Below, in pieces: positions 45,566 through 58,734 of a stretch of DNA of 64,000 nucleotides. The notes below the pieces were generated by a model that was not told the DNA's origin, searched no databases, and worked only from the letters and a program-made list of their open reading frames with translations. This DNA comes from Geopseudomonas aromaticivorans (GTDB lineage: Bacteria > Pseudomonadota > Gammaproteobacteria > Pseudomonadales > Pseudomonadaceae). The translations under genes and the position numbers were made by a program. The stretch is from contig NZ_JAHRGL010000030.1 of NCBI RefSeq assembly GCF_019097855.1, positions 1 through 64,000 on the forward strand. Reading direction: 5' to 3'. Positions within the stretch are counted from its first letter, which is position 1. Every line of letters starts with the position of its first letter.

Positions 45566-47146
45566 TCAGGCCGGCTCGATCGCCGCCATGTAGCTTTCGA
45601 CGAACTCCTCGAAGCTGCCTTGCTCGCTAGCTTCCAGTTCGGCCTGGGTGGCCAGCGAGTCGCGGACGGACTGTTCGAAGGCGGCGTTGTCCGCTGCGTC
45701 CAGCGGTCGGGCGCGGAACCAGGCGGCGTGACGTTCGGACTGGCGCTGGGCGAAGGCGAAGAAGCTGAGATGGTCCTCGCGCAGGCTGCGCAGCACCCGC
45801 GCCGAGGGCGTCAGGCTGGCATCCTCCAGCTTGGCGCGCTGGGCGTTCAGCGCCTGCTGGTGCAGGTTGTCGCCGTGGGTGGCGTCGAGCAGGGCGGCGC
45901 AGGGCGCCAGGCGCTCGAGCAGCTCCAGGCCCCAGGCCTTGAGTTCGCGTGGCTGGCCGTGGCGGCTGAGCTGCAGGCCCGGGCGGCGGCCTTCCTTGAC
46001 GGTGAGGGCGAAGTTACTGGTGCATTCGCGGCACTCGTCGCCCGGCATCGTCGGGCTGTCTTCCAGGGCGCAGAACAGCAGGAAGGCGTCGAGGAAGCGC
46101 GCGGTCAGCAGGTCGATGCCCAGCGGCAGGAACGGATCGATGTCCAGGCAGCGCACTTCCACGTACTGCACGCCGCGCGCGCCGAGGGCCTGGATCGGCC
46201 GCTCGCCGGGATTGGCCACGCGCTTGGGGCGGATGCTCGAGTAGTACTCGTTTTCGATCTGCAGCACGTTGGTGTTGAGCTGCTGCCATTCGCCGGCCTG
46301 GTCGTGCAGGCCGATGGCCTCATAGGGCGGGTAGGGCGTCGACACTGCCTGGCGCAGGCTACCGAGGTAGCTGTCCAGGTCGTTGTAGCAGGGGCGCAGG
46401 CTGGCCTGGGCGTTGTTCTGGTAGCCGAGGTCGCTCATCCGCAGGCTGGTCGCCCAGGGCAGGTACAGGGTGCCCTCGCCGAGGGTTTCCAGGTGGTGCT
46501 CGCGATCCTTGAGGAAGCTGGCGCACACCGCTGGCGAGGCGCCGAACAGGTACATCAGCAGCCAGCTGTAGCGGCGGAAATTGCGGATCAGGGCGACGTA
46601 GCGCTCCGACTGGTAGTCCTGCGCCGGGCTGGTATCGCCTTCCGCCTGCTGCAGCAGCGGCCACAGGGCCTCGGGCAGCGAGAAGTTGTAGTGGATGCCG
46701 GCGATGCACTGCATGGCCTTGCCGTAGCGCACCGCCAGGCCCTTGCGGTAGACGTGCTTGATCTGGCCGATATGGCTCGCGCCGTATTCGGCGATCGGGA
46801 TCTCGGCCTCGGCGGGCAGCTTGCACGGCATCGAGTGGGTCCACAGCTTCTCCTCGCCCAGTTGGGCGTAGGCGAAGCGATGGATGGCGTCGAGTTCGTC
46901 GAGGGTGCGCGCCGGGTCTTCCTCGGCGGCGGTGATGAACTCCAGCAACGCCTCGGAATAGTCGGTGGTGATCTGCGCGTGGGTCAGCGCCGAGCCCAGC
47001 GCCTGCGGGTGCGGGGTCAGCGCCAGCTGGCCGGCGGGGTCGACGCGCAGGCTTTCCTTCTCCAGGCCGTGGCGGCAGTGGCGCAGCAGGTCGCGCTGTT
47101 CGGCACTGTCGAGCAGGGCCAGGCGGCGGGAAAGTAGATCGCTCAA
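45566..47146 (-). CDS. gshA: Glutamate-cysteine ligase GshA
   Basis: 526 residues, the proteobacterial type I enzyme that makes gamma-glutamylcysteine, the first step of glutathione synthesis. [23 protein letters not shown] (ATP and metal contacts) and [21 protein letters not shown] are characteristic. The TTG at 47146 is the likely start: AGGAA stands eight bases before it and the product begins [12 protein letters not shown]. The ATG 21 bases upstream (47167) has no ribosome binding site. Confidence 0.95.
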   Translation of the reverse strand: MSDLLSRRLALLDSAEQRDLLRHCRHGLEKESLRVDPAGQLALTPHPQALGSALTHAQITTDYSEALLEFITAAEEDPARTLDELDAIHRFAYAQLGEEKLWTHSMPCKLPAEAEIPIAEYGASHIGQIKHVYRKGLAVRYGKAMQCIAGIHYNFSLPEALWPLLQQAEGDTSPAQDYQSERYVALIRNFRRYSWLLMYLFGASPAVCASFLKDREHHLETLGEGTLYLPWATSLRMSDLGYQNNAQASLRPCYNDLDSYLGSLRQAVSTPYPPYEAIGLHDQAGEWQQLNTNVLQIENEYYSSIRPKRVANPGERPIQALGARGVQYVEVRCLDIDPFLPLGIDLLTARFLDAFLLFCALEDSPTMPGDECRECTSNFALTVKEGRRPGLQLSRHGQPRELKAWGLELLERLAPCAALLDATHGDNLHQQALNAQRAKLEDASLTPSARVLRSLREDHLSFFAFAQRQSERHAAWFRARPLDAADNAAFEQSVRDSLATQAELEASEQGSFEEFVESYMAAIEPA

Positions 47147-47237
47147 AAGTCGGATTCCTGTTGGCATTGTGTATGCACTATGGGGGCGACGGACGGCAGT
47201 CTCAAGGGGCAGGAGCGTGTCGCGCTGCCGGTGTAGT

Positions 47238-47327
47238 CGTAGGGTAGAAGACTCGCGCAGCGAACTTCTACCGATGCGGCGTGCCACCGGCGGTGGACAA
47301 TCGCTGGCGCGAGTTGTCCACCCTGCG
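47238..47327. repeat. GTAGGGT-family palindromic element, copy 9
   Basis: CGTAGGGTAGAAGACTCGCGCAGCGAACTTCTACC is followed by GGTGGACAATCGCTGGCGCGAGTTGTCCACCCTGCG. The second arm pair GGTGGACAA/TTGTCCACC differs from every other copy but is fully complementary. It lies in the gap between gshA and the thioesterase gene. Confidence 0.8.
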
Positions 47328-47363
47328 TGGCTAGCCTACGGCTGCCGGCGCTCTTCCGGCCGC

Positions 47364-47747
47364 TCAGACCAGCATGAAGGTGCCCTGGGCACGCGCCACC
47401 AGCGCATCGCCCTGGCGCACCTCGGCTTCCATCACCAGGGTGCGGCTGCCGTGGTGGATCACCTTGGCCAGGCAGAGCACATCGCCCTCGTCGATGGCGC
47501 GCATGTAGTTGATCTTGCACTCCACGGTGACGCTGTGGCGGTCGAAGCCGTGGGCGCTGGAGCAGGCCAGGCCCATGGCGATGTCGACCAGGCTGAAGAT
47601 CGCCCCGCCGTGCAGCTTGCCGGCGCGGTTGCGCAGCTCGGGCTTGAGAACCAGGCGCACCTCGGCCTCGCCGCCGTCGATGCGCATGGGTTCGCAGCCG
47701 AGCAGGTGGCTGTAGGCGCTGGTGGTCACTTCGCGGACGTCGGTCAT
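47364..47747 (-). CDS. PaaI-type hotdog thioesterase
   Basis: 127 residues, a single hotdog fold. NRAGKLHGGAIFSLVDIAMGLACSS is the PaaI-type active-site segment with HGG and the catalytic acidic residue, and YMRAIDEGDVLCLAKVIHHG is the second half. It probably hydrolyses an acyl- or aryl-CoA; the substrate is unknown. It starts one base after the tex stop codon, so the two are very likely cotranscribed, as in other pseudomonads. Confidence 0.88.
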   Translation of the reverse strand: MTDVREVTTSAYSHLLGCEPMRIDGGEAEVRLVLKPELRNRAGKLHGGAIFSLVDIAMGLACSSAHGFDRHSVTVECKINYMRAIDEGDVLCLAKVIHHGSRTLVMEAEVRQGDALVARAQGTFMLV

Positions 47748-47748
47748 C

Positions 47749-50067
<2,319 letters not shown>

Positions 50068-50214
50068 AAGGCTTCCTGCTGCAAGCGGGGGAAGAGGGCC
50101 GGGTGGCCGCAAAGGGCCGGATTATACCCAGCGGCCCGATTCTGGCGAGGCGCAGGGCGGGGCGGGGGAAAAATCTGCTAACAATGGCTGTACGTGGCGC
50201 TGCCGCGCCTGCGC

Positions 50215-50220
50215 CATAAT
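50215..50220 (+). promoter_or_regulatory. Candidate -10 box for ompR-envZ
   Basis: CATAAT lies 25 bases before the ompR ATG in the divergent gap with tex. No clear -35 box is seen. Confidence 0.4.
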
Positions 50221-50245
50221 CGGCCGATATTTTCGAGGACTCCCG

Positions 50246-50989
50246 ATGAACAGCACCGCCAGCAGCCAGCCGGAAGGCGAAAAAATCCTCATCGTCGACG
50301 ACGACGTGCGTCTGCGCCGTCTGCTCGAGCGCTTCCTCGACGAGCAGGGCTACCGCGTCAAGACGGTGGAGAACGTCGAGCAGATGGACCGCCTGCTTTC
50401 GCGCGAGCTGTTCAACCTGGTGGTGCTCGACCTGATGCTGCCGGGCGAGGATGGCCTGAGCGCCTGCCACCGCCTGCGCGAGCAGGGCAACGCCATGCCG
50501 ATCATCATGCTCACCGCCAAGGGCGACGAGTCCAGCCGCATTCAGGGCCTCGAGCAGGGCGCCGACGACTACCTGGCCAAGCCGTTCAACCCGCGCGAGC
50601 TGCTGGCGCGCATCCGCGCCGTGCTGCGTCGCCAGGCGCCGCTGGTGCCCGGCGCGCCGGGCAGCGAGGAGGAGACGGTGACCTTCGGCGACTACGAGCT
50701 CAACCTCGGCACCCGCGAGCTGAGCCGCGGCGGCGAGGTGCACATGCTCACCACCGGCGAGTTCGCCGTGCTCAAGGCGCTGGTGCAGCACGCTCGCGAG
50801 CCGCTGACCCGCGACAAGCTGATGAGCCTGGCGCGCGGCCGCGAGTGGGACGCCCTGGAGCGCTCCATCGACGTGCAGATCTCGCGCCTGCGCCGGCTGA
50901 TCGAGCCCGACCCGTCCAAGCCGCGCTACATCCAGACCGTATGGGGCGTCGGCTACGTGTTCGTGCCGGACGGTAGCGCGCGCAAGTGA
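50246..50989 (+). CDS. ompR: Response regulator OmpR (AmgR)
   Basis: 247 residues. The receiver domain has the acidic pair in ILIVDDDVRL, phosphoacceptor Asp62 (VLDLMLPG) and Lys112 (YLAKPF). The C-terminal OmpR-type winged helix has LTTGEFAVLKALVQH and RSIDVQISRLRRLIEPDPSKPRYIQTVWGVGYVF. In P. aeruginosa the orthologue AmgR controls the envelope-stress response that protects against aminoglycoside damage, and its targets include the htpX and yccA type genes. Its 3' end overlaps the envZ GTG start by 4 nt. Confidence 0.95.
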   Translation: MNSTASSQPEGEKILIVDDDVRLRRLLERFLDEQGYRVKTVENVEQMDRLLSRELFNLVVLDLMLPGEDGLSACHRLREQGNAMPIIMLTAKGDESSRIQGLEQGADDYLAKPFNPRELLARIRAVLRRQAPLVPGAPGSEEETVTFGDYELNLGTRELSRGGEVHMLTTGEFAVLKALVQHAREPLTRDKLMSLARGREWDALERSIDVQISRLRRLIEPDPSKPRYIQTVWGVGYVFVPDGSARK

Positions 50990-52299
50990 GAACCCCCCTC
51001 TGGTTTCCGCAGAGCGTGTTCGCCCGCATCCTCTGGCTGGTGCTGATCGTCGTGCTGTTCTCCAAGGCGCTGACCCTGGTCTACCTGCTGATGAATCAGG
51101 ACATGCTGGTCGACCGCCAGTACAGCCACGGCACCGCGCTGACCGTGCGTGCCTACTGGGCGGCCGACGAATCGTCGCGCGGGGCCATCGCCGCAGCGGC
51201 CGGCCTGCGCCAGCTCAAGCAGGACGAGGTGCCGCAGGGCGAGTACCACTGGCCCTACACCGAGGTGCTCGAGGAACAGCTGCGTCTGGAACTGGGCGAC
51301 GCGACCGAACTGCGCATGCGCGCGCAGCGCTCGCCCAAGCTGTGGGTGCTGGCGCCGGCGCTCGGCCCGGACTGGGTCGAGGTGCCGCTGTATCCCTATC
51401 CGCTCAAGGGCCAGCGCATCTGGAGCGTGCTCGGCTGGTTCCTCGCCATCGGCCTGCTGTCCACCGCCGCGGCCTGGCTGCTGGTGCGCCAGCTCAGCCT
51501 GCCGCTCAAGCGCCTGGTGTTCGCCGCCCGCCAGATCGGCCGCGGGCGCAGCGTGCGTCTGCCGGTGGGCGACACGCCCAGCGAGATGACCGAGCTGTAC
51601 CGGGCCTTCAACCAGATGTCCGCCGACGTCGAGCAGGCCGCCCGCGAGCGCGAGCTGATGCTCGCCGGGGTGTCCCACGACCTGCGCACGCCGCTGACCC
51701 GCCTGCGCCTGTCGCTGGAGCTGCTGCCCGCCGACAACGAGCTGACCGAGGACATGGTCCGCGACATCGAGGACATGGACGCCATCCTCGACCAGTTCCT
51801 CGCCTTCATCCGCGACGGCCGCGACGAGCCGCTGGAGGAGCTGGACCTCAACGAGCTGATCCGCGAGGTGGCCGCGCCGCTCAACCAGAGCGAGGAGCGC
51901 GTGCGCCTGTGCCTGGAGCCGCTGCCGGCCATGCCGCTGCGCCGGGTGTCGATCAAGCGCCTGCTGGCCAATCTGATGGGCAATGCCCTGCGCCACGGCG
52001 GCAGCGGCGTGGAAGTGTGCTCCAGTCTGTCCGGCGGTGCGGCGGCACCCTACGTGGTGCTTAGCGTGCTGGATCGCGGCCCGGGCATCGATCCGGCCGA
52101 GCTGGAGACTATCTTCAATCCGTTCATCCGCGGCGACCGCGCGCGCAGTACCCAGGGCACCGGCCTCGGCCTGGCCATCGTCAAGCGCATCGCCGCCCAG
52201 CACGGCGGCAGCGTCGAGCTGCGCAACCGCTCCGGCGGCGGCGTGGAGGCGCGGGTGTGTCTGCCGCTGGGGTTGCTGTTGCCCAGGGATGCTGCGTAG
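50986..52299 (+). CDS. envZ: Sensor histidine kinase EnvZ (AmgS)
   Basis: 437 residues: membrane helices at 12-34 and 146-168 around a periplasmic sensor loop, a HAMP domain (170-222), the phosphoacceptor His231 in GVSHDLRTPLTRL, and the ATPase domain with LLANLMGNALRHG, DRGPGI and GTGLGLAI. It phosphorylates the OmpR/AmgR partner encoded just upstream. GTG start inside the ompR stop region. Confidence 0.95.
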   Translation: MRTPLWFPQSVFARILWLVLIVVLFSKALTLVYLLMNQDMLVDRQYSHGTALTVRAYWAADESSRGAIAAAAGLRQLKQDEVPQGEYHWPYTEVLEEQLRLELGDATELRMRAQRSPKLWVLAPALGPDWVEVPLYPYPLKGQRIWSVLGWFLAIGLLSTAAAWLLVRQLSLPLKRLVFAARQIGRGRSVRLPVGDTPSEMTELYRAFNQMSADVEQAARERELMLAGVSHDLRTPLTRLRLSLELLPADNELTEDMVRDIEDMDAILDQFLAFIRDGRDEPLEELDLNELIREVAAPLNQSEERVRLCLEPLPAMPLRRVSIKRLLANLMGNALRHGGSGVEVCSSLSGGAAAPYVVLSVLDRGPGIDPAELETIFNPFIRGDRARSTQGTGLGLAIVKRIAAQHGGSVELRNRSGGGVEARVCLPLGLLLPRDAA

Positions 52300-52331
52300 G
52301 GCGGGTTAGCCGCGCAGTGGCGTAACCCGCG
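52294..52331. repeat. GTAGGGT-family palindromic element, copy 10 (short)
   Basis: GCGTAGGGCGGGTTAGCCGCGCAGTGGCGTAACCCGC: one hairpin with GCGGGTTA against TAACCCGC. The first six bases are the end of envZ. Confidence 0.75.
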
Positions 52332-52394
52332 AGGGATCAAGTCTGCGTCGGTGATGACGTCCCTGTCGGGACACCGTGTGGGCGCGAGACCCCG

Positions 52395-52443
52395 GCCCGG
52401 CCATCCCTGGCCGGGCGTTCGCCGGGGCAACGCATGCGTTGCC
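52395..52443 (-). terminator. Two adjacent hairpins after rimK
   Basis: GGCAACGCATGCGTTGCC (52426-52443) is a perfect 18-nt palindrome, and GCCCGGCCA pairs with TGGCCGGGC (52395-52416). They lie 10 bases after the rimK stop; no U run follows, so termination by them is uncertain. Confidence 0.45.
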
Positions 52444-52452
52444 TTTTCCGGC

Positions 52453-53358
52453 TTACCCCTTGCCCTTGGTGCGAGTCTGGTTGGGCCGGGCGTGCTCCTC
52501 GATGTGCTGGATGATCATCGCCGCGACGTCCTGACCGGTGGTGGTCTCGATGCCTTCCAGGCCCGGCGAAGAGTTGACCTCCATCACCAGCGGACCGTGG
52601 TTGGAGCGCAGGATGTCGACCCCGGCCACTCCCAGGCCCATGACCTTGGCGGCGCGGATCGCGGTCATGCGCTCCTCGGGAGTGATCTTGATCAGGCTGG
52701 CCGAGCCGCCGCGGTGCAGGTTGGAGCGGAACTCGCCGGGCTTGGCCTGGCGCTTCATCGCCGCGATCACCTTGTTGCCGACCACGAAGCAGCGGATGTC
52801 GGCGCCACCGGCCTCGCGGATGTACTCCTGGACCATGATGTTCTGCTTGAGACCCATGAACGCCTCGATCACCGACTCGGCGGCCTTCTCCGTCTCGCAC
52901 AGCACCACGCCGATGCCCTGGGTGCCTTCCAGCACCTTGATCACCAGCGGCGCGCCGCTGACCATGCGGATCAGGTCGGGAATATCGTCCGGCGAGTGGG
53001 CGAAGCCGGTCACCGGCAGACCGATGCCCTTGCGCGACAGCAGCTGCAGCGAGCGCAGCTTGTCGCGCGAGCGGCTGATCGCCACCGACTCGTTGAGCGG
53101 GAACACGCCCATCATCTCGAACTGGCGCAGCACCGCGCAGCCGTAGAAGGTCACCGAGGCGCCGATGCGCGGGATCACCGCGTCGAAGCCTTCCAGCGAC
53201 TGGCCGCGGTAGTGGATCTGCGGCTTGTGGCTGGCGATGTTCATGTAGGCACGCAAGGTGTCGATCACCAGCATTTCATGCCCGCGCTGCTGGCCGGCTT
53301 CGACCAGGCGGCGGGTGGAATACAGGCGCGGGTTGCGCGACAGTACAGCGATTTTCAT
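52453..53358 (-). CDS. rimK: Ribosomal protein S6 modification enzyme RimK
   Basis: 301 residues, an ATP-grasp ligase that adds glutamates to the C-terminus of ribosomal protein S6. The opening [21 protein letters not shown], the ATP-binding region [20 protein letters not shown] and the metal site [14 protein letters not shown] are intact. It overlaps the rimB stop by 4 nt, so the two are coupled. In Pseudomonas, RimK activity is known to respond to cyclic di-GMP and to RimB. Confidence 0.95.
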   Translation of the reverse strand: MKIAVLSRNPRLYSTRRLVEAGQQRGHEMLVIDTLRAYMNIASHKPQIHYRGQSLEGFDAVIPRIGASVTFYGCAVLRQFEMMGVFPLNESVAISRSRDKLRSLQLLSRKGIGLPVTGFAHSPDDIPDLIRMVSGAPLVIKVLEGTQGIGVVLCETEKAAESVIEAFMGLKQNIMVQEYIREAGGADIRCFVVGNKVIAAMKRQAKPGEFRSNLHRGGSASLIKITPEERMTAIRAAKVMGLGVAGVDILRSNHGPLVMEVNSSPGLEGIETTTGQDVAAMIIQHIEEHARPNQTRTKGKG

Positions 53359-53834
53359 CGGACACCTGAGGAGGTAGCGGGCGCCGCCAACAGCGGCTTG
53401 CCCTGGACATAAGTGAGCGCGGGATTGACCACCAGCTGGCCCTCGACCAGCGCCTTGGCGCCGAGCAGGGCGCGATAGCGCATGGTCTTGCGGCAGGTCA
53501 GGGTGAATTCTACCGGCCAGTGGCGGTCGCCGAGCACCATATTGGTGCAAATTACGTAGCGGTGCTGGGTATGGCCGGTGGAGCTGCGGATGGTCTTCAT
53601 CGACACCAGCGGCGCTTCGCGGTGGCAGTGGCGGCGCTGCACCAGGCTGCCCAGGTGGGCGGTGAAGCGCACCCAGGGCTGGCCGTCGCGCTCGAAGGGC
53701 TCAATGTCGCTGGCGTGCAGGGTCGAGGTGCTGGCGCCGGTGTCGATCTTGGCGCGCAGGCCGGCCAGGCCCAGGTCGGGCAGGGCGATCCATTCGCGCA
53801 GGCCGATCACGGCCAGATGGTCGAAAGTCTTCAC
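53355..53834 (-). CDS. rimB: Retropepsin-like RimK-associated protease RimB
   Basis: 159 residues, annotated in relatives as ATP-dependent zinc protease. The aspartic-protease motif [14 protein letters not shown] (near 29-42) and the later [17 protein letters not shown] give the retropepsin-like fold. In Pseudomonas, RimB works with RimK in S6 modification. The GTG at 53834 was chosen because GGAG stands nine bases before it, giving [15 protein letters not shown]; the TTG nine bases upstream sits too close to that site. Confidence 0.88.
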   Translation of the reverse strand: MKTFDHLAVIGLREWIALPDLGLAGLRAKIDTGASTSTLHASDIEPFERDGQPWVRFTAHLGSLVQRRHCHREAPLVSMKTIRSSTGHTQHRYVICTNMVLGDRHWPVEFTLTCRKTMRYRALLGAKALVEGQLVVNPALTYVQGKPLLAAPATSSGVR

Positions 53835-53897
53835 GGGGCTCAACTCCGGTCTGGCTGCGCAGCATGGCCGCCGTCCGCGATGACGGGGCGCTGCTGC

Positions 53898-55379
53898 TCA
53901 TCTGACATCGGCCTGGGCGGCCAGGTTCAGGGCGACGCGGTCGCGGCCGCTGTGCTTGGCATCGTACAGCGCATCGTCGGCGCGTTGTACCAGCGCCACC
54001 ACGGTATCGCCCGGCATGACCGTGGCCACGCCGGCGCTCGCCGTGAGCGGCCGCCGGCAGGGAAAGCCATGCTCGCGTACCCGCTGCAGGGTGCGTTCGG
54101 CCAGTGTGGCGGCCTGCTCGAGGGTGGTCTCGTGGCAGATCACCAGAAACTCCTCGCCGCCCCAGCGGCACACGCTGTCGACGTTGCGCAGTCCGTCCCT
54201 GAGCAGGCGGGCGAACTCCACCAGCACCTTGTCGCCCATCAGATGGCCGAGGTCGTCATTGACCGACTTGAAGAAATCGATGTCCAGCAGGATCACCGAC
54301 AGCGGCCGGCAGTAGCGCTGGGCACGGAGGATATCCAGGGCGAATGACGAATCGATGGCATGGCGGTTGGGCAGCCCGGTGAGCAGGTCCGTCTCGGCCA
54401 TTGAGCGCAGCTGGCGGTTGAGCTTCCTGAGCCGGGCCATCCAGACCAGGCTGGTCGCCAGGATGGCGGCGAGCACGATACCCAGCCAGATGGCCAGGGT
54501 GTAGTCGGTGACCACGTCGGTCACCACCGTCAGGTTCACATGGCGGTCGACGATCTGCCGGCGCTCGAGGGGGGTGAGGGTGGCGATGCCCCTGTCGAGG
54601 ATGGCGCGCAGCGTGGTCTCCGACTTGAGCACGCCCATGCGCAACTGGTTGTCGTAGCCAGGGATCTGCCCGGAAATCTTCAGGTTGAACCAGCCTTCGT
54701 GCTTGATGGTGGCGGCGACGACGATCAGCGAGCGCAGGGTCAGGTCGGCCTTGCGCTCCGACACCAGCGCCAGGGCTTCGCGTTCCGAGTCGGTCGGCAC
54801 GATGCGCAGGTTGGGGAAGTCGCGGGCGATGCGCTCGGCCATGGCGGTGCCGCGCGGCAGGGCAATGCTCTTGCCTTGCAGCGCGCCGATGTCGGAAACG
54901 AACGGATGCTCCTCGCGGGTGATGATCACGTTCGGGTCGACCAGCAGCGGCTCGGTGAAAATCAGCCACTGCTCGCGTTCGGGTGTGCTGTTGAGGAAGC
55001 TCAGCGCCAGGCAGTCGCCGCTCCGCGACGCCGCCAGGCTTTCCTCCCAGTTGCGTTTGGGCTGCAGTTGGAGGTTGACGCCGGTGCGCTGGGTCACCAG
55101 GGCGATGAGGTCGGCGCTGATGCCGGCATGCCGCCCGGCGGGGTCGATGACCTCGAACGGCCACCAGTCAGGGTCGACGCACAGCGGAACCGCCGGGTGG
55201 ACCTGCAGATAGGCGCGCTCCGAGTCGGTCAGCGCGACGGCCTGGGCCACTGCCGCCAGCGGCAGCCCGGCGAGCAGGAGGAGCGCTGCCAGCCAGTGCC
55301 ATCCGGCCGGCAGGCCTGCGCGCTTGCCGGCGCGTTGCGGCGGCCGTGTCTGCTGCAGGCGCTTGCGGGCCTCCGACAT
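53898..55379 (-). CDS. Diguanylate cyclase with periplasmic solute-binding sensor
   Basis: 493 residues. Signal/anchor helix near 28-46, a periplasmic SBP-type amino-acid-binding domain (about 50-285, VDPDWWPFEVIDPAGRHAGISADL), a membrane helix at 295-316 and a cytoplasmic GGDEF domain (330-493). The active site GGEEF is at 407-411, with the inhibitory I-site RxxD (RNVD, 398-401) at the standard five-residue distance, so it should make cyclic di-GMP with feedback control. GAGGAAG precedes the ATG. It lies 63 nt upstream of rimB on the same strand and could be transcribed with rimB-rimK. Confidence 0.93.
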   Translation of the reverse strand: MSEARKRLQQTRPPQRAGKRAGLPAGWHWLAALLLLAGLPLAAVAQAVALTDSERAYLQVHPAVPLCVDPDWWPFEVIDPAGRHAGISADLIALVTQRTGVNLQLQPKRNWEESLAASRSGDCLALSFLNSTPEREQWLIFTEPLLVDPNVIITREEHPFVSDIGALQGKSIALPRGTAMAERIARDFPNLRIVPTDSEREALALVSERKADLTLRSLIVVAATIKHEGWFNLKISGQIPGYDNQLRMGVLKSETTLRAILDRGIATLTPLERRQIVDRHVNLTVVTDVVTDYTLAIWLGIVLAAILATSLVWMARLRKLNRQLRSMAETDLLTGLPNRHAIDSSFALDILRAQRYCRPLSVILLDIDFFKSVNDDLGHLMGDKVLVEFARLLRDGLRNVDSVCRWGGEEFLVICHETTLEQAATLAERTLQRVREHGFPCRRPLTASAGVATVMPGDTVVALVQRADDALYDAKHSGRDRVALNLAAQADVR

Positions 55380-55522
55380 GCACAAACTTCCTCGTTGTTC
55401 GGCCGCGACGAGGTCGGGGCGGGTCCTGGACGTGCCATTATGGGCAACGCCCGGCGGACCTGTCATGTTCTGTGACAGGGTAGACGCTGGCGGAGTCGGC
55501 TGGCCGTGACACGAGAGAGAGC

Positions 55523-55912
<390 letters not shown>

Positions 55913-56024
55913 GCCGCGTTGCCCGATAGATTCTGCCCTTGCCGGCGATAGACGGACGCCCCTTGGTCGCGCCCGGCGTTTGCGCCTAAAATCAGCCTTT
56001 ATAAAGAAAACCCGCGGGTCTGGC

Positions 56025-56912
56025 ATGTCCGATTTTTCCCAACGCTTCCTGTTCGAAGACACCGATGTGCGCGGCGAACTGGTCGAACTCGATCAAAGCT
56101 ACGCCGAGGTGCTGGCCAAGCACGCCTATCCCGAGCCGGTGGCCCAGCTGCTTGGCGAGATGCTCGCGGCGGTCACCCTGCTCAGCGACATCCTCAAGTA
56201 CGATGGCCTGCTGGTGCTGCAGGCGCGCTCCTCCGGCCCGGTGCCGCTGCTGATGGTCGAGTGCTCCAGCGAGCGCGAGATCCGCGGCATCGCCCGCTAC
56301 GATGCCGAGGCGCTGGGCTCCGCGAGCACCTTGCGCGAGCTGATGCCCGAGGGCGTGCTGGCGATGACCGTCGATCCCAAGGTCGGCCAGCGCTACCAGG
56401 GCATCGTCAGCCTGGATAGCGAGACGCTGTCCGCTTGCCTATCCGACTATTTCGCCCTGTCCCAGCAGCTGCCCTCGCGCTTCTGGCTGAATGCCGACGG
56501 TCGTCGCGCCCGCGGTCTGCTGCTGCAGCAGCTGCCGGCCGACCGCCTGACCGATGCCGAGGAGCGTGCGGCCAGCTGGGAGCACCTGGTGACCCTGGCC
56601 GACACCCTGACCGCCGAGGAGCTGCTCGGCCTGGACAACGAGACGCTGTTGTATCGCCTGTATCATCAGGAAGTGGTGCGCGTGTTCGACGCCGAGCCGC
56701 TGCGCTTCGGCTGCAGCTGCTCGCGCGAGCGTTCGGCCAACGCCCTGGTCAGCCTGGGTGAGGTCGAGGCCCTGCAGCTGGTCGAGGAGCAGGGTGGGGC
56801 GGTGCATATCGATTGCCAGTTCTGCAACCAGCGCTATCCGTTCGATGCGGCCGACATCGCCCAACTGTTTGCCGGCGGCGGCAGCGACGCGCCGTCGCCC
56901 ACCAAGCACTGA
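56025..56912 (+). CDS. hslO: Redox-regulated chaperonin Hsp33
   Basis: 295 residues. The four zinc-binding redox-switch cysteines are Cys230 and Cys232 (CSC) and Cys264 and Cys267 (CQFC). Oxidation releases zinc and activates the holdase against aggregation during oxidative stress. The N-terminal domain has [23 protein letters not shown]. The ATG at 56025 gives the usual [11 protein letters not shown] start. Confidence 0.96.
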   Translation: MSDFSQRFLFEDTDVRGELVELDQSYAEVLAKHAYPEPVAQLLGEMLAAVTLLSDILKYDGLLVLQARSSGPVPLLMVECSSEREIRGIARYDAEALGSASTLRELMPEGVLAMTVDPKVGQRYQGIVSLDSETLSACLSDYFALSQQLPSRFWLNADGRRARGLLLQQLPADRLTDAEERAASWEHLVTLADTLTAEELLGLDNETLLYRLYHQEVVRVFDAEPLRFGCSCSRERSANALVSLGEVEALQLVEEQGGAVHIDCQFCNQRYPFDAADIAQLFAGGGSDAPSPTKH

Positions 56913-56954
56913 GTGGGCATTGAGTGTTTTTCACCCAGAACGCAACTTTTCTGG

Positions 56955-56960
56955 CATAAT
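56955..56960 (+). promoter_or_regulatory. Candidate -10 box for pckA
   Basis: CATAAT in TTTCTGGCATAATCGCGCGC lies 87 bases before pckA, implying a leader of some 80 nt. That leader contains a small CGGCCTCAGGCCG hairpin near the start codon. Confidence 0.45.
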
Positions 56961-57046
56961 CGCGCGCAATTTTTCTCGCTGTAGCGCGCCTATAAGAACC
57001 GCTACAAAACGATTGGAGGACTCGGCCTCAGGCCGACGGGGACCAC

Positions 57047-58591
57047 ATGACGCAAGCCAATACTGCCGTGTACACCGATATCAGCGTTGCCGAACTGATC
57101 GAGCAGGCCATCCAGCGTGGCGAGGGTGAGCTCGCTGCCAATGGTTCGCTGGTCGTGCGCACGGGTCACCGTACCGGTCGTTCGCCGATGGACCGCTACA
57201 TCGTCGAGGAATCGAGCACCCAGGCCAAGATCGCTTGGGGCAAGATCAACCGTCCGTTCCCGGAAGACAAGTTCGCTGCCCTGTGGGACCGCGTCGAGGC
57301 CTATCTGGGCGAGCGCAGCCACTTCGTCTCCCACGTGCATGTCGGCTCCGCCGAGGAGCACTACCTGCCAGTGAAGATGAGCACCGAGACCGCCTGGCAC
57401 AACCTGTTCGGCCGCTGCCTGTTCATCAACCCGGAAACCTTCAACCCGGCCGGCAAGGGCGAGTGGCGCATCCTCAACGTGCCGACCTTCGTCTGCGAGC
57501 CGGAGCGTGATGGCACCAACTCCGACGGTTGCGTGATCCTCAACTTCGCCGAGAAGAAGGTGCTGATCGCCGGCATGCGCTACGCCGGCGAGATGAAGAA
57601 GGCCATGTTCTCCGTGCAGAACTTCCTGCTGCCGGAAAAAGATGTGCTGCCGATGCACTGCGCCGCCAACATCGGCGAAGAAGGCGACGTCACCCTGTTC
57701 TTCGGCCTGTCCGGCACCGGCAAGACCACCCTGTCCGCCGACCCGAGCCGCTACCTGATCGGCGACGACGAGCACGGCTGGGGCGAGGGCGTGGTGTTCA
57801 ACATCGAGGGCGGTTGCTATGCCAAGTGCATCGACCTGTCCGAGAAGAACGAGCCGGTGATCTGGAAAGCCATCCAGTTCGGCGCCGTGCTGGAGAACGT
57901 GGTGCTCGACGAGCGTTCGCGTCTGCCCGACTACGCCGACGCCAGCCTGACCCAGAACAGCCGTGCGGCCTACCCGCTGGAGCTGGTCGAGAAGCGCTCG
58001 GAGAAGAACCTCGGCGGCGAGCCGAATGCGGTGATCTTCCTGACCTGCGACCTGACTGGCGTGCTGCCGCCGGTGTCGATCCTCAACAACGAGCAGGCGG
58101 CCTACCACTTCCTGTCCGGCTACACCGCGCTGGTCGGTTCCACCGAGATGGGTTCGGGCAGCGGCATCAAGTCGACCTTCTCCACCTGCTTCGGCGCGCC
58201 GTTCTTCCCGCGTCCGGCCGGCGAGTACGCCGAGCTGCTGATCAAGCGCATCAAGGCCTTCGGCTCCAAGGTCTACCTGGTCAACACCGGCTGGACCGGC
58301 GGCGGCTACGGCGTTGGCAAGCGCTTCAACATCCCGACCACCCGTGCGGTGATCGCGGCGATCCAGAGCGGCGCGCTGGTCGGTGCCGAGACCGAGCACC
58401 TGCCGATCATCAACCTGGACGTGCCGAAGGCCGTCGCCGGTGTCGACACCGAGCTGCTCAACCCGCGCAACACCTGGGCCGACAAGAGCCAGTACGACCA
58501 GGCCGCCCGCGCCCTGGCCGCGCTGTTCGTCGACAACTTCAAGAAGTTCGAAGTGTCCGACGCCATCCGCAGCGCCGGTCCGCAGCTGTAA
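57047..58591 (+). CDS. pckA: Phosphoenolpyruvate carboxykinase (ATP)
   Basis: 514 residues. It converts oxaloacetate to phosphoenolpyruvate at the start of gluconeogenesis. The kinase-1a P-loop GLSGTGKT is at 220-227, the kinase-2 LIGDDEHGW near 238-246 and the substrate-binding RSPMDRYIV near 45-53. A purely gluconeogenic entry fits a pseudomonad living on organic acids. A textbook terminator follows. Confidence 0.97.
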   Translation: MTQANTAVYTDISVAELIEQAIQRGEGELAANGSLVVRTGHRTGRSPMDRYIVEESSTQAKIAWGKINRPFPEDKFAALWDRVEAYLGERSHFVSHVHVGSAEEHYLPVKMSTETAWHNLFGRCLFINPETFNPAGKGEWRILNVPTFVCEPERDGTNSDGCVILNFAEKKVLIAGMRYAGEMKKAMFSVQNFLLPEKDVLPMHCAANIGEEGDVTLFFGLSGTGKTTLSADPSRYLIGDDEHGWGEGVVFNIEGGCYAKCIDLSEKNEPVIWKAIQFGAVLENVVLDERSRLPDYADASLTQNSRAAYPLELVEKRSEKNLGGEPNAVIFLTCDLTGVLPPVSILNNEQAAYHFLSGYTALVGSTEMGSGSGIKSTFSTCFGAPFFPRPAGEYAELLIKRIKAFGSKVYLVNTGWTGGGYGVGKRFNIPTTRAVIAAIQSGALVGAETEHLPIINLDVPKAVAGVDTELLNPRNTWADKSQYDQAARALAALFVDNFKKFEVSDAIRSAGPQL

Positions 58592-58610
58592 GCAATCGCG
58601 ATCCGGTGTG

Positions 58611-58636
58611 AAAAAACCGCCTTCGGGCGGTTTTTT
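58611..58636 (+). terminator. Terminator of pckA
   Basis: AAAAAACCGCC pairs with GGCGGTTTTTT around TTCG; classic intrinsic terminator. Confidence 0.95.
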
Positions 58637-58734
58637 CGTTTCAGCTTCCGGCGCTACCCTGGCAGCCATCGGCCGCTGCCGCGCCCATTGAGCGGCTGGG
58701 CGCAGGCGAGGGGGTTGCACGATCGCCCGGCGAC

